A stretch of DNA of 64,000 nucleotides from Bacillota bacterium (GTDB lineage: Bacteria > Bacillota > Dehalobacteriia > UBA4068 > UBA4997): assembly GCA_021771915.1 (NCBI GenBank), contig JAETNY010000011.1, positions 1-64,000 on the forward strand, written 5' to 3'. A program made the translations under genes and the position numbers. The notes beneath the pieces are model-generated. The model did no database searches and was not told the origin of the DNA. It was given only the letters and a program-made list of their open reading frames with translations. This document shows positions 25,212-34,929 of the stretch, piece after piece. Numbering within the stretch: the stretch's first letter is position 1; every line of letters starts with the position of its first letter.

Positions 25212-25559
25212 TTATTTGATTTTATCCAGCCCACGCAAAATATCGTTAGCTGAGTTTTCCAAATGAGCAAAGCTCTGCCTTATATCCTCTAAATCCTCAG
25301 CATAAATCCGCCCTGTCGTATTAACCCTCTTTGTCAGCTGATTAAGGTTATTAGAGGAACGCCGGAGCAATGAGATTAAATCCTTCAACTCCGGCATTTC
25401 TAAATTGATTATATAACCGTCAATAGCCATTTTGCGCAGATAAGCCGCCATATTGGAAGTCCCAAGTAAAGCCATTTTCTGCTCTATAAGCCCTCGCTCC
25501 TCCGGCGTAACCCTAAACTTTAACTGCACCTCTCGCTGCCTTTTTTCCGTTTGTGCCAT
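25212..25559 (-). CDS. mobC: MobC-like relaxosome accessory protein
   Basis: The 115-residue protein has a ribbon-helix-helix start (REVQLKFRVTPEERGLIEQK...TSNMAAYLRKMAIDG) and the MobC C-terminal pattern (LKDLISLLRRSSNNLNQLTK, then RVNTTGRIYAEDLEDI). It binds oriT DNA and helps the relaxase. It lies three bases from the upstream gene and nine bases before the relaxase gene. Confidence 0.9.
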   Translation of the reverse strand: MAQTEKRQREVQLKFRVTPEERGLIEQKMALLGTSNMAAYLRKMAIDGYIINLEMPELKDLISLLRRSSNNLNQLTKRVNTTGRIYAEDLEDIRQSFAHLENSANDILRGLDKIK

Positions 25560-25562
25560 AGA

Positions 25563-26417
25563 TTAACGCTCCGGCTCTTTAGGCTTTTTCTTGGGTGTTG
25601 GCGTTTTGGGCTGTTGGGTCTTTTGCTGCAATTTAGCCAAAACTGACGGTCTGGCTTTTTGCTGTTCCTGCTCAAACTCTCTAACGCCGCTGGCAAACAT
25701 ATCCAGCAAGCCGGGGTGAGTGCTTAAAGCAATATAATCCTGGCTATGCCGCTCCACTGCTGGGGCAGGAACGGTTTTTGCCCACTCCTTATTTTGAGCG
25801 GATATTCTGCCGTCCCAGTCCAGATACCGCACCTGATTCGCCAGCACAAATTTTATTCGTTCCATACCAAACCGAGGAAGAAGCTCCTCTATTGCCCTAA
25901 CGCTATCCAGCGAATAGCCGAAATAATTATTATGTATAGCTTCCTCAATAGCCTGGCCGCAAGCCACATTGGCCTGATGAGATTTCCTAAACAAGTCAAT
26001 ATCCCCACAATCCGCCGCACATTCATAGGTCTGGTTATATAAAGGCACATTGGCAAACTGCATAAATTCCTCCTGCTCCTGCTGCAAAAAGATGTTAGCC
26101 CGCTCCGCGATTGTATCCAGAATATCTTGCATATAATCTGTTTCTTTCTTTGTCCAATCCTTATAAATATCTTCCAGCGGGCTGGAGGATTGTAGCAGCG
26201 CTCTGGCCTGCGCCGTAGGCAGCGGATTATCGTCCAAAGCCATTAAAATATCCTCTTTGGTAACATATTCATAGGTATGATGCAAAATCTCGGATACCGT
26301 CTGACTTTCCAGCCACGCCCGAAATTTATCCTGTTCCGCCCGCATTTTATCATATAAGGCATTATTCAATTCCTCGTTATTCATTTCATTGATTTTTTTC
26401 AAATTTTTTTCGTCCAT
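25563..26417 (-). CDS. DUF3848/DUF3849-type ICE protein
   Basis: The 284-residue protein has an N-terminal helical region (NNELNNALYDKMRAEQDKFR..., about 8-110) and a second domain (VPLYNQTYECAADCGDIDLF, then RKSHQANVACGQAIEEAI) as in DUF3849 proteins of Tn1549-like elements. The C-terminal tail is Lys/Pro-rich. The start is ATG 26417, which has TAGGAGGA upstream; the longest frame (26462) lacks such a site. The function is unknown; it always travels with MobC and the relaxase. Confidence 0.8.
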   Translation of the reverse strand: MDEKNLKKINEMNNEELNNALYDKMRAEQDKFRAWLESQTVSEILHHTYEYVTKEDILMALDDNPLPTAQARALLQSSSPLEDIYKDWTKKETDYMQDILDTIAERANIFLQQEQEEFMQFANVPLYNQTYECAADCGDIDLFRKSHQANVACGQAIEEAIHNNYFGYSLDSVRAIEELLPRFGMERIKFVLANQVRYLDWDGRISAQNKEWAKTVPAPAVERHSQDYIALSTHPGLLDMFASGVREFEQEQQKARPSVLAKLQQKTQQPKTPTPKKKPKEPER

Positions 26418-26513
26418 ATATTTAATTCCTCCTAACATAATCTCAAAAAAATATTTTATCAAAATTTATTCTATGGTATAATTTTAAACAAATATATTGT
26501 AAAAGGTGATTTT

Positions 26514-26756
26514 ATGGCAAACAGTGAACAGCTTTGGCAAGAGGCCAAAAAGAAATGCCGTTTAAACAATGAAGATATTGCTTTAGCCAAACGGCTAGGT
26601 TTAAATCCTCGCAGCCTTATCAAAAACATACCCAGCAAAAGCGAGCCTTGGAAAGCGCCGGTAAAAGACTGGCTGCACGAAATTGATGAAAAACGGCAGA
26701 AAAAGACTGCACAAAAACAAATGCGCAAAGAAAAGGCGCAGGGAAATAATAATTAA
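26514..26756 (+). CDS. conserved small ICE protein (80 aa)
   Basis: The protein reads MANSEQLWQEAKKKCRLNNE, with a conserved-looking core LAKRLGLNPRSLIKNIPSKS and a WKAPVKDWLHEI motif that recurs in small proteins of Firmicutes conjugative elements. AAAGGTGA precedes the ATG. It is on the strand opposite to its neighbours and ends convergently, with a four-base overlap with the giant helicase gene. The function is unknown. Confidence 0.75.
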   Translation: MANSEQLWQEAKKKCRLNNEDIALAKRLGLNPRSLIKNIPSKSEPWKAPVKDWLHEIDEKRQKKTAQKQMRKEKAQGNNN

Positions 26757-29700
26757 AGCTCCACTCCATAATGCCGGGGCTTAATAGCCGCAGCTGCAAC
26801 CTCCGGCCTTGGCGGTAAAGGCTGGCGAAGGCGCTCCAACACCGAGGCTCTCGCCCGCTCGGCCAATTCCGGCTTAATAGCTTTTTCTTCGGCCTGCACT
26901 GGTTCATTTGCCGCTGGCGCTGGCCCCGCCGTCATATTATCCATATTAAGTTCCATATCCAATTCAATCAGCCGGGCGTTTTTTTGCGCCAACTCCGCCT
27001 CAAATTCAAACGGCTTATTCTGCTCAAGTTCAGCCGCCTGCACTTGGCTTTGCAGGTTAATCAACTTATCCTCCCGCCTTTGGATTTTCTTATCTATATG
27101 CGCCAAAGCATTATCCAACCGAATAATGTTGCCGTGAACGTCTTTGCCTAAATCCGTGCAATGGTCTAGCAGCCCCTTTAAGGTCATTTCCAAGGTCTGC
27201 CCAAATCCGTGCCGGCTCAAATACAGCCCAAAACCCCGGTAACTGCCAATCTTCTTCGGAGCCGTGCCGGTATATTTCTCACATTTTTGCAACAGAGCCG
27301 CCCCAGCCTTATCCTTTTCGTGGTAAGTAACCCCGTCAATCTCCATACCAATAAAACCGGCTGACGGGTGCTGATGAGCCAGCGCCGTTGCTTTATCCGC
27401 TTGCAGCGCCGCCAACTCCTCCTGCGTTTCTTTTATCTGCCTTGGGAAATGCTTGGTCAGATTATCTTGCAGTCTGAACTGCTGACTTTGGTGGTTTGCT
27501 TTCATCGTCTTTAATTTGCTAACTTCCACATCTAATTCCATACGCTCCTTAATGCGAGGGTCGCCGGCGCATAAAGCTTTAATCTCCGCATAGGAGAGCG
27601 CCGCCTCGTCCACATCCTCACAGGTACGCACCGGGGATTTAGAGGTCATAATTTGAGAAATAAACCGCTGTTTAGTTTCTACCGTCTGCCATAAATAGCT
27701 GTCAAACGTGGCCTCGGTAACATAACGGCAGACGTGGACTTTTTTATTCATATTGCCCTGCCGCCTGATGCGCCCCTCGCGCTGAATTAAATCCCTAGGC
27801 CGCCACGGGCAGTCCAAATCGTGGGAAGCTATAAGCCGGTCTTGCACGTTCGTCCCGGCGCCCATTTTGGCAGTGCTGCCAATTAAAACTCTGACCTGCC
27901 CGGAGCGCACCTTAACGAATAACTCTTTCTTCTTCACATCCGTATCCGCCTCGTGGATAAAAGCAACCTGCTCCGGCCGCATACCCCCGGCAATCAACTT
28001 CTTTTTAATATCCGAGTAAATATCCGTAAAGCCCGGCTCACCGTCAAAAGTTTTCTGAGGCGTGGAAATATCGCAGAACACCAGCTGGGTCAGGCGGTCT
28101 TTCTCTCCCTCGCGCCAGTATTTCAAAACATTTTCCACGCACAAGTTCACCTTTGTTCCCGGCTCATCCGGCAAATCTGGGTTAATTATCCTTTGGTCTA
28201 AGCCCAGCTTGCGCCCGTCCGAGGTAATTTTCAGCATATTATCTATACGCGAATCAACCATTTTTTTATGGATTGTCTCCGCCCTTTCAGATAATTCCTT
28301 GACCATAACTTTTTGATGTTCCGTGGGTTTGGCGGCGAAGGTGAGATAGTCCACCTCCGGCGTAGGCAGATTTAGCTGGTCAGCCGTCTTAATATCCGCC
28401 GTTTCCTTAAACAGGTTCATCAACTCCGGTACATTAAAAAACTTGGCAAAGCGCGTTCTTGCCCGGTATCCCGTACCCTCTGGAGCTAATTCCAGCGCCG
28501 TGGCAGTTTCCCCGAAGCGGCTCGCCCAGCTGTCAAAATGCCCCATACCCATCTCTTGCAGCTTATCGTACTGCAAATACCGCTGAATGGTATACATTTC
28601 AGTTATCGAATTGCTGATTGGCGTGCCGGTGGCGAAGATAACGCCCTTGCCGCCGGTTATCTCGTCCAGATAACGGCACTTGGCGAACATATCCGAAGAT
28701 TTCTGGGCGTTGGTGGTGGATAGCCCGGCCACATTGCGCATTTTGGTGTAGATAAAGAGATTTTTATAAAAGTCGCTCTCATCTACAAACATTCTATCAA
28801 CGCCCAATTCCTCAAAACAGATAACATCGTCCTTGCGTTTATTTCCCTGAGCGTACAGCTTGTTTAATTTCTCCATAAGATTTTTCTTGCCCAGCTCCAT
28901 TTGTTTAATGCTGAAATGCTCGCCCCGATTTTCTTTCAACTCGGCAATACCGGCGGTCAACTCCTTAATCTGCGCCAAAAGCAAGCGCTCCTGCCGCTCC
29001 GGGCTGATAGGTATTTTCTCAAATTGCGACTGGCCGATAATTATCGCGTCATAATTGCCGGTGGCAATCCGGGAGCAAAACTTCTTGCGGTTTTCCTTGG
29101 CAAAATCCCGTTTATTAGTTACCAGCACATTGGCCGCCGGATAAAGGCGTAGGATTTCTGAAGCCCACTGTTCTACCAAATGATTAGGCACCACGAACAG
29201 GCTTTTATGACACAAACCCAGCCGTTTACTCTCCATCGCTGCCGCAGCCATTTCAAAGGTTTTGCCAGCGCCCACCTCGTGCGCCAGCAGGGTATTGCCG
29301 CCGTAAAGAACTCTGGCAATGGCGTTTATCTGATGTTCCCGCAAAGTAATTTCCGGGTTCATTCCCACAAAGTTAATATGACTGCCGTCATATTCTCTGG
29401 GGCGGATACAGTTCATCTCCTCGTTGTATTTATTAACCAGAGTTTCCCGGCGCTCCGGGTCGTGCCAAATCCAATCCTTAAAAGCGTCTTTTAGAGCCTG
29501 CTGCTTCTGCTGGGCGAGGGTAGTTTCTTTGGCGTTCAGCACCCGCTTTTCACCGCCCTCCGGCATTTGTACGGTATCGTAAATCCGCACGTCTCGCATA
29601 TTAAGGCTGTCCTCCAAAATTTTATAGGCGTTGGCCCGCTCCGTGCCATAGGTGTTATACGCCGCCACATCGTCGAATGGAATTGCGCTTTTGCGCTCAA

Positions 29701-32700
29701 TACGCCACTCGTTAGCATAACTGCTGTACACCAATTCCACAGTGTTGCGCAGGTGCCGTGGGGTTTGCAGAACCTCCCACATAAACTGCTTAAAATACGC
29801 TGGCGGTATCCAAGTTGTACCCAGCCGCACCTCAATTTCCTGCGCCTCTAAATCTCTGGGCTGCACCTTTTGTAGCGCCTCCACATTGATAGCCAGAGCC
29901 GGATTGTCTGCTGCCATCGCTTCAGCGATTTTTAATTTCCATCGCACATTGCCGGAAAGATACTCGTCCGCCGGCTGCCACTGCTTCCAAACAGGGTCAA
30001 AGAAAATTATTCCCTGCAATTCGGCAGTTAGTTCCTCCTCGGTTTTGCCGGTTAATTTCATCATATAGGGCAGGTCAATTCTGGCCTTTTCGGAAATAGA
30101 TATGGCGTAAGCTTCAATAGCGGTATCCGCTTTTTCCGGGGCTTTATGGGGCATAATAGTGCGCTTGCTGAACATATCCGCCTTTTGTTTTAAGCGCCCT
30201 TTGTCGTCCAGAATTTCCAAAGCGCAGAGCAGATAATAGGAACTATCCTGCGAGAACGCCAGCCGGTTAGCCCGGTCGTTTATCAGGCCAAACTCAGCGG
30301 TAAAGCTATCGTAGAGGCGGTTTAATTCGTACTGCTGCTTTTTTATCTCATAATCGCCGGTATCTTCGTTCATTTGCAGAGCAATAAGTTTCCGGGTGCA
30401 GTCCCGCAAATCAATTAAGCCCTTGACCCGGCGTTTGGCCGCAGCGCCTAAATTCTGCTTTTCGTTCTGGTTATCTATCCGATAATAAATATCACCGTTT
30501 ATAACGCCGAAAGAGTAATTTGCAATCTCCACCCCGGAAACATCAATCACTTCTTCTGACAAAGGCTCAATATCCAAATCAGGCATAACTGGAAGATATT
30601 TGCCTTGAATATTGCTAATCGCTCCTTGCAGCTGTTCGGCCAAATCCGCGCCGGGGATTGGTATAACCGTATAATCCTGCGCGGCATATTGGGTGCTAAC
30701 GGCGCTGGCCTTGCCCAAAACCTGCTCCGGCCTGTCCAGAAAGTATTGGTTAATCTTAAAACCATCGGCGTTTTCGCCCACATTCACCCAATCCGGCCTA
30801 TCCTCGCTTAAATCTCTTAATTTCTCTCGCTTTTGCAGAAAGATAATATCCGATACGACCTCAGTTCCGGCGTTATTCTTAAAGGTGTTGTTAGGCAGAC
30901 GGATAGCGCCCAACAAATCCGCCCTCTCCGCCAAATATTCCCGCACCTTGCTGTCTTTAGCGTCCATAGTGTAGCGGCTGGTAACAAAGGCCAGCACGCC
31001 GCCGGGGTGGATTTTAGCCAGCGCTTTAGCGAAGAAATAGTTATGAATGGAAAAATTATACCTGTTATATGCCGGGTCAAAAACGCTGTAATTGCCGAAA
31101 GGCACATTACCAACCGCTATATCGAAGCTGTTATCCTGAAAATTAGTTTCTTCAAAACCTTTAATCTGGATATTGGCCTTGGGGTAAAGCTGTTTGGCAA
31201 TGCGCCCGGTAAGGCTGTCCAGCTCTACACCGTAAAGCTGACTGTTTCTCATTTCCTCCGGCAGCAGCCCCAAGAAATTACCCACACCGCAGGAGGGCTC
31301 TAAAATCTTGCCGCCTGCAAAACCCAGTTTACTTAAACCCTCATAGATAGCTTTAATAACCGTGGGACTGGTGTAATGAGCGTTCAAAACGCTTTCTCTG
31401 GCCGCGGTATATTCCTCGCCGATCAGCAGTTCTTTTAATTCGGCGTATTCCGCCTGCCAGTTTTCTTTGCTGCTGTCAAAAACCTCCGGCAACGCGCCCC
31501 AGCCCACATATTTAGCCAATATTTCCTGCTCCTCTGGCGTGGTTTGACGATTTTCCGTCTCAATTTGTTTTAAGGTACGGATTGCCGCAACATTCATTGC
31601 ATATTTGGCTTTCTGTCCGCCTGCGCCCAAATCATCGTCTGTGATATGGTAATTTTCAACCGGCACAGCCTCGACAATCTCAACTTCTGGCTCGACAATC
31701 TCAACTTCCGAAATAAATTCATTTTTCGGTGTTTCGTCAATAATATCTTCTGGCTTAATATCAAATATTGCTGTCGTTTCTTCCCTGTTAAAAAGAAAAT
31801 CATTGCGCTTGTCCTGCCGCAGCAGCCACGCAAAGTTTTCTTTATTTTCCACCCGGCCAATGGGATAAACCAAAGTTGGGTCAAGCAGGTGTATATGATA
31901 CTGGTCTATTTCCTCAATGCGAAAAGGCTTGTTATCCAGATACACCGTATCGCCAACCGTATATTTAGGCTCATTCGGTAAAACCTCAACTTCCGCCGTT
32001 TCTTCCGCAAGAACTTCCGGCTCGTCAATCTCAACATTTGAATTCGGCGTTGGCTCAATAATACTTTCAGTTTCTGCACTCACAACCGGCAGGGTGTAAA
32101 TTTCCTTGCCAGTTTCCACAACCGTTATGCTTTGTGTTTTCTGCAAACGTGTTTCCGCCTGCTCCGCCCATTCCGCTAATTCTTCCGGCGTAACATAACG
32201 TCCCTGCTCAATGATTTTATCTATGCGTTTAGCCGTCATATTCCAATTAAGCCGCACATCTGGGCAATGCTTTTTATTAAAAGTAATACCCCGGCTATCG
32301 TGATTTTCGCCAAACTCCAACCAGCCCGACCGCACAGGTATACTGCCGCCCGTGCCATATTCGTTTTTGAGAAAATCCGCCTTTTCCTTGGCCGTGTGGC
32401 TCTCTTGAAAGAAGTTATATATCCGCTGTTTGCCGCCGGAAACATTGCCGCCCTCGCCAAGCGCCGCATTTATCTCATCTTCGGTAATAAACTGCGAAAT
32501 CTCATTAACCTCGACTATCTGGCTTTTATATTCCAGCCTTGGCAGCGGCAAATCCTGAAGCAGGCTTTGCACCTCATCAACATACCAATAGTTAAAGCGC
32601 ATAACAGCGTGGTCTGCCTTATACGCCGCCAAGAACTCGGCATATTCCCGGATTATTCTATCCCGGCTCTCCGGCTCGCTTAAAAGCTGAGCGCATTTTT

Positions 32701-34423
32701 CCGCTTCAGCCGGGAAACCGCCGCCTTTAACCTTATTGACCTCCGCTTGAAGATAAGCAAACAAACCCTTTTCCTTGCCCTCATCGCTTAAATCTCTGGC
32801 AATATACCAAAGCCGCTCAGCAATCTGACGACGCTCATAGCCCAAAGCCTCGGCTACTTCCAACTCGCTTGCAAACTCACCAGCGTTAAGCAACTCGTCT
32901 ATCCGCTCCGCCGCCTGCTCCCAGCTAACAACCTGCACATTTTTCCCATATCTGGCGCTGTCGCCGCGGCCAAGGCGAATACCCTCGTCCGCATACCACG
33001 CCGCAACATTGCCCTCATCACGCAGGAAACCGTTGCCGCCGTTAAACAGCCTGCTCAAATAGGCCGCTTTATCTGACAACGGCTTTTGTTTAGAAAATTC
33101 TGCGGCAATCTGCATACGGTTATTTTTAGCATTGCCGCCAAACCGCAGTACATTGTCTATAACCTCTTGACTAAATGCTGGCGTAGGTATAAACGCAAAA
33201 GGAGCGGCCTTTTCAATGTCCGCCCTCTGCTGCTGTTCGCTTGGAATAGCTATATCAAAAAAGCTTAATTGTTCTGAACTTTCTGTTAGATCAGAACTAT
33301 CTCCGCCAAGACTATTTCCTCCGCCTGCTGGCGCAGGCTGTTCATCAACCCCACCCACTTCAGGGGATTTTGCGCTTTCAACTCCTCTGTCAGCCCGGCT
33401 TTCACTGACATTTCGCTCATCAACTGTTCCAGCCTGCGGTTGGCCTCCGCCTCCACTTCCAGCAGGTGTTTGTTCAGCTGACCGTTCACGGAAAGGCTTG
33501 TCCACAGGACTGGCCTCTGCTCCCGCAGATACTTCCGCCGCAGCAGGCCGTATTTGCCCAGCGTTTGCATTTCCAACCCGTCCATACTCAACTCCGGCAA
33601 TAGATAATCGCCCCTCTGCCGGTATGTCAGCTCGTTCATTTCCCGCACTTCGTTCATTTTGCTCAATCCTTTCTTGTTTATGTTCCCGCTCATAAGTTTT
33701 CACCACAATTTCAATCTGGCGTAAAACCTGCTCACTGCAATCGCTTACCGCCGCGCCCAACACCGCCACAGTTGCCGGTGTTGTAAAGTCAAAGATACTC
33801 AAAAATTCCTCATTCTCAAAATACAACTCTGGCGCGAGTCCGCAGCGAGAAAGCAGGGTATAGGCGATACTCACTCTTGCCGCGTCCACATATTCAGCGG
33901 CAATATCTTCCTCCGGCAATCTGGATAAAGCGCTGCCAATGACCTCGCCTAAAATATCCTGTCGGTTTTGCTCCCAATATTCCGCCGCCATACCCTCGGC
34001 AATTTCTTTCAGCTGACCGGCCAAACCTAAGCTTTCCGAAACGCCGTACTCCTGTTCTAAGGCTGCACCTACCGTCTCGCTGTGCCGCTGCTCATCATAC
34101 TTCCACAAATAAGGCTTTCGTTTGCCGCCGGTATCCGCCACGTCAAACACATATTTAAGCCTTGGCTGGCCGCTGTTTTGGTCAATAAGGGCAATACCTT
34201 TAGAGCCGCGCCGCACATAGCGCTGCATACGCTTATTCCAAAAATCGTATTCGGCGCAAGCCTCGGCCTCCGGGCGCTGGGCATAGATTAACAACTGCTC
34301 GGCAAAGGGATATTTATACAGCCTGCCGGACAACCGTAGAAAATTCGTCCATTCCTCCCGGCTGGCCGTTATCTGCCTTGCCGTATCCCCGGATAAAATT
34401 GTATAGCTTAATACCTTGTCCAT
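26753..34423 (-). CDS. giant DNA methylase/SNF2-type helicase of the ICE (2556 aa)
   Basis: Domains in order: an ArdC-like N-terminal part (ILSGDTARQITASREEWTNF, ~8-90), a low-complexity linker (~255-390), DUF segments, a methylase domain with EPSCGVGNFLG (~1046) and NVPFGNY in the catalytic position (~1107), and a helicase with AHEVGAGKT (~1714), DESDFYKN (~1883) and QREGRIRRQGN (~2219). This is the hallmark long ORF of Tn1549-like elements. It may protect or process transferred DNA; no defined role is known. NVPF instead of NPPF is usual in this family. The linker region also encodes TnpV in another frame. Confidence 0.92.
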   Translation of the reverse strand: MDKVLSYTILSGDTARQITASREEWTNFLRLSGRLYKYPFAEQLLIYAQRPEAEACAEYDFWNKRMQRYVRRGSKGIALIDQNSGQPRLKYVFDVADTGGKRKPYLWKYDEQRHSETVGAALEQEYGVSESLGLAGQLKEIAEGMAAEYWEQNRQDILGEVIGSALSRLPEEDIAAEYVDAARVSIAYTLLSRCGLAPELYFENEEFLSIFDFTTPATVAVLGAAVSDCSEQVLRQIEIVVKTYEREHKQERIEQNERSAGNERADIPAEGRLSIAGVEYGRVGNANAGQIRPAAAEVSAGAEASPVDKPFRERSAEQTPAGSGGGGQPQAGTVDERNVSESRADRGVESAKSPEVGGVDEQPAPAGGGNSLGGDSSDLTESSEQLSFFDIAIPSEQQQRADIEKAAPFAFIPTPAFSQEVIDNVLRFGGNAKNNRMQIAAEFSKQKPLSDKAAYLSRLFNGGNGFLRDEGNVAAWYADEGIRLGRGDSARYGKNVQVVSWEQAAERIDELLNAGEFASELEVAEALGYERRQIAERLWYIARDLSDEGKEKGLFAYLQAEVNKVKGGGFPAEAEKCAQLLSEPESRDRIIREYAEFLAAYKADHAVMRFNYWYVDEVQSLLQDLPLPRLEYKSQIVEVNEISQFITEDEINAALGEGGNVSGGKQRIYNFFQESHTAKEKADFLKNEYGTGGSIPVRSGWLEFGENHDSRGITFNKKHCPDVRLNWNMTAKRIDKIIEQGRYVTPEELAEWAEQAETRLQKTQSITVVETGKEIYTLPVVSAETESIIEPTPNSNVEIDEPEVLAEETAEVEVLPNEPKYTVGDTVYLDNKPFRIEEIDQYHIHLLDPTLVYPIGRVENKENFAWLLRQDKRNDFLFNREETTAIFDIKPEDIIDETPKNEFISEVEIVEPEVEIVEAVPVENYHITDDDLGAGGQKAKYAMNVAAIRTLKQIETENRQTTPEEQEILAKYVGWGALPEVFDSSKENWQAEYAELKELLIGEEYTAARESVLNAHYTSPTVIKAIYEGLSKLGFAGGKILEPSCGVGNFLGLLPEEMRNSQLYGVELDSLTGRIAKQLYPKANIQIKGFEETNFQDNSFDIAVGNVPFGNYSVFDPAYNRYNFSIHNYFFAKALAKIHPGGVLAFVTSRYTMDAKDSKVREYLAERADLLGAIRLPNNTFKNNAGTEVVSDIIFLQKREKLRDLSEDRPDWVNVGENADGFKINQYFLDRPEQVLGKASAVSTQYAAQDYTVIPIPGADLAEQLQGAISNIQGKYLPVMPDLDIEPLSEEVIDVSGVEIANYSFGVINGDIYYRIDNQNEKQNLGAAAKRRVKGLIDLRDCTRKLIALQMNEDTGDYEIKKQQYELNRLYDSFTAEFGLINDRANRLAFSQDSSYYLLCALEILDDKGRLKQKADMFSKRTIMPHKAPEKADTAIEAYAISISEKARIDLPYMMKLTGKTEEELTAELQGIIFFDPVWKQWQPADEYLSGNVRWKLKIAEAMAADNPALAINVEALQKVQPRDLEAQEIEVRLGTTWIPPAYFKQFMWEVLQTPRHLRNTVELVYSSYANEWRIERKSAIPFDDVAAYNTYGTERANAYKILEDSLNMRDVRIYDTVQMPEGGEKRVLNAKETTLAQQKQQALKDAFKDWIWHDPERRETLVNKYNEEMNCIRPREYDGSHINFVGMNPEITLREHQINAIARVLYGGNTLLAHEVGAGKTFEMAAAAMESKRLGLCHKSLFVVPNHLVEQWASEILRLYPAANVLVTNKRDFAKENRKKFCSRIATGNYDAIIIGQSQFEKIPISPERQERLLLAQIKELTAGIAELKENRGEHFSIKQMELGKKNLMEKLNKLYAQGNKRKDDVICFEELGVDRMFVDESDFYKNLFIYTKMRNVAGLSTTNAQKSSDMFAKCRYLDEITGGKGVIFATGTPISNSITEMYTIQRYLQYDKLQEMGMGHFDSWASRFGETATALELAPEGTGYRARTRFAKFFNVPELMNLFKETADIKTADQLNLPTPEVDYLTFAAKPTEHQKVMVKELSERAETIHKKMVDSRIDNMLKITSDGRKLGLDQRIINPDLPDEPGTKVNLCVENVLKYWREGEKDRLTQLVFCDISTPQKTFDGEPGFTDIYSDIKKKLIAGGMRPEQVAFIHEADTDVKKKELFVKVRSGQVRVLIGSTAKMGAGTNVQDRLIASHDLDCPWRPRDLIQREGRIRRQGNMNKKVHVCRYVTEATFDSYLWQTVETKQRFISQIMTSKSPVRTCEDVDEAALSYAEIKALCAGDPRIKERMELDVEVSKLKTMKANHQSQQFRLQDNLTKHFPRQIKETQEELAALQADKATALAHQHPSAGFIGMEIDGVTYHEKDKAGAALLQKCEKYTGTAPKKIGSYRGFGLYLSRHGFGQTLEMTLKGLLDHCTDLGKDVHGNIIRLDNALAHIDKKIQRREDKLINLQSQVQAAELEQNKPFEFEAELAQKNARLIELDMELNMDNMTAGPAPAANEPVQAEEKAIKPELAERARASVLERLRQPLPPRPEVAAAAIKPRHYGVEL
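33286..33657 (-). CDS. tnpV: TnpV-family protein nested within the helicase gene
   Basis: This 123-residue frame lies on the same strand as the helicase but in another frame. It has the TnpV pattern: MNELTYRQRGDYLLPEL near the start, GKYGLLRRKYLREQRPVLW, and a C-terminal LKWVGLMNSLRQQAEEIVLAE. The ATG at 33657 has AAAGG nine bases upstream. The helicase in the overlapping stretch is a Gly/Ala/Pro/Ser-rich linker with no fold of its own, as if it arose by overprinting. TnpV occurs on many Firmicutes transposons; its function is unknown. Confidence 0.78.
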   Translation of the reverse strand: MNEVREMNELTYRQRGDYLLPELSMDGLEMQTLGKYGLLRRKYLREQRPVLWTSLSVNGQLNKHLLEVEAEANRRLEQLMSEMSVKAGLTEELKAQNPLKWVGLMNSLRQQAEEIVLAEIVLI

Positions 34424-34566
34424 AATAAATTATTTCAACCCCCCAATCAAGTTTGTCATCGCTAAAATGAGCTTTTTAAGGCTCGTTTTATGCTTTTAGG
34501 ATAAACCATACGCGCAACCCTAAAACCGCTCTCCCAAACCCTTGCTGCATAAGGCTTTTATTATCG

Positions 34567-34929
34567 CTAAAAGCTCATTTTTACACTTTGTTTTTTCCGC
34601 CGCCGCTCATATTCTGCCTGCCTTTTCCGCCGCATAGCAATCGCACATCCAGAACAATATTTTGCCCGGCCAGATTTAATCTGCAAGGATTTGCCGCAAA
34701 CTACACAACGCCGTACATTGTCCGCTTTAGATATATCTGCACACAAAGCCGCACACTCCCGGTCAGGCAGAACCGCCTCCTTGAAATAATTACACAGCAG
34801 CGTATACGAAGCGCTTTGCGGGCAAGGGCTATCCAGTATTAAACAGCGCCCCTTATCCCAATTAGCGCAAAGGGCGGCAATATGCGCTCTTGCCTGCCGC
34901 AGCTGCTTATCCGTCATAACTTCAGCCAT
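34567..34929 (-). CDS. cysteine-rich VLP-type ICE protein
   Basis: The 120-residue protein has an N-terminal Cys-containing part (LCANWDKGRCLILDSPCPQS), the motif YFKEAVLPDREC, and a C-terminal zinc ribbon (RCVVCGKSLQIKSGRAKYCS, then GCAIAMRRKRQAEYERRRKK). This matches Cys_rich_VLP proteins of conjugative transposons. The start overlaps the topoisomerase stop by eight bases. The function is unknown. Confidence 0.85.
   Translation of the reverse strand: MAEVMTDKQLRQARAHIAALCANWDKGRCLILDSPCPQSASYTLLCNYFKEAVLPDRECAALCADISKADNVRRCVVCGKSLQIKSGRAKYCSGCAIAMRRKRQAEYERRRKKQSVKMSF

Noticed and set aside
33216-33695. Plus-strand ORF of 159 codons opposite the helicase linker
   Set aside because: Low-complexity Pro/Ser/Ala translation that mirrors the Gly/Ala-rich linker; the same region is better explained by the helicase and the nested tnpV on the minus strand.
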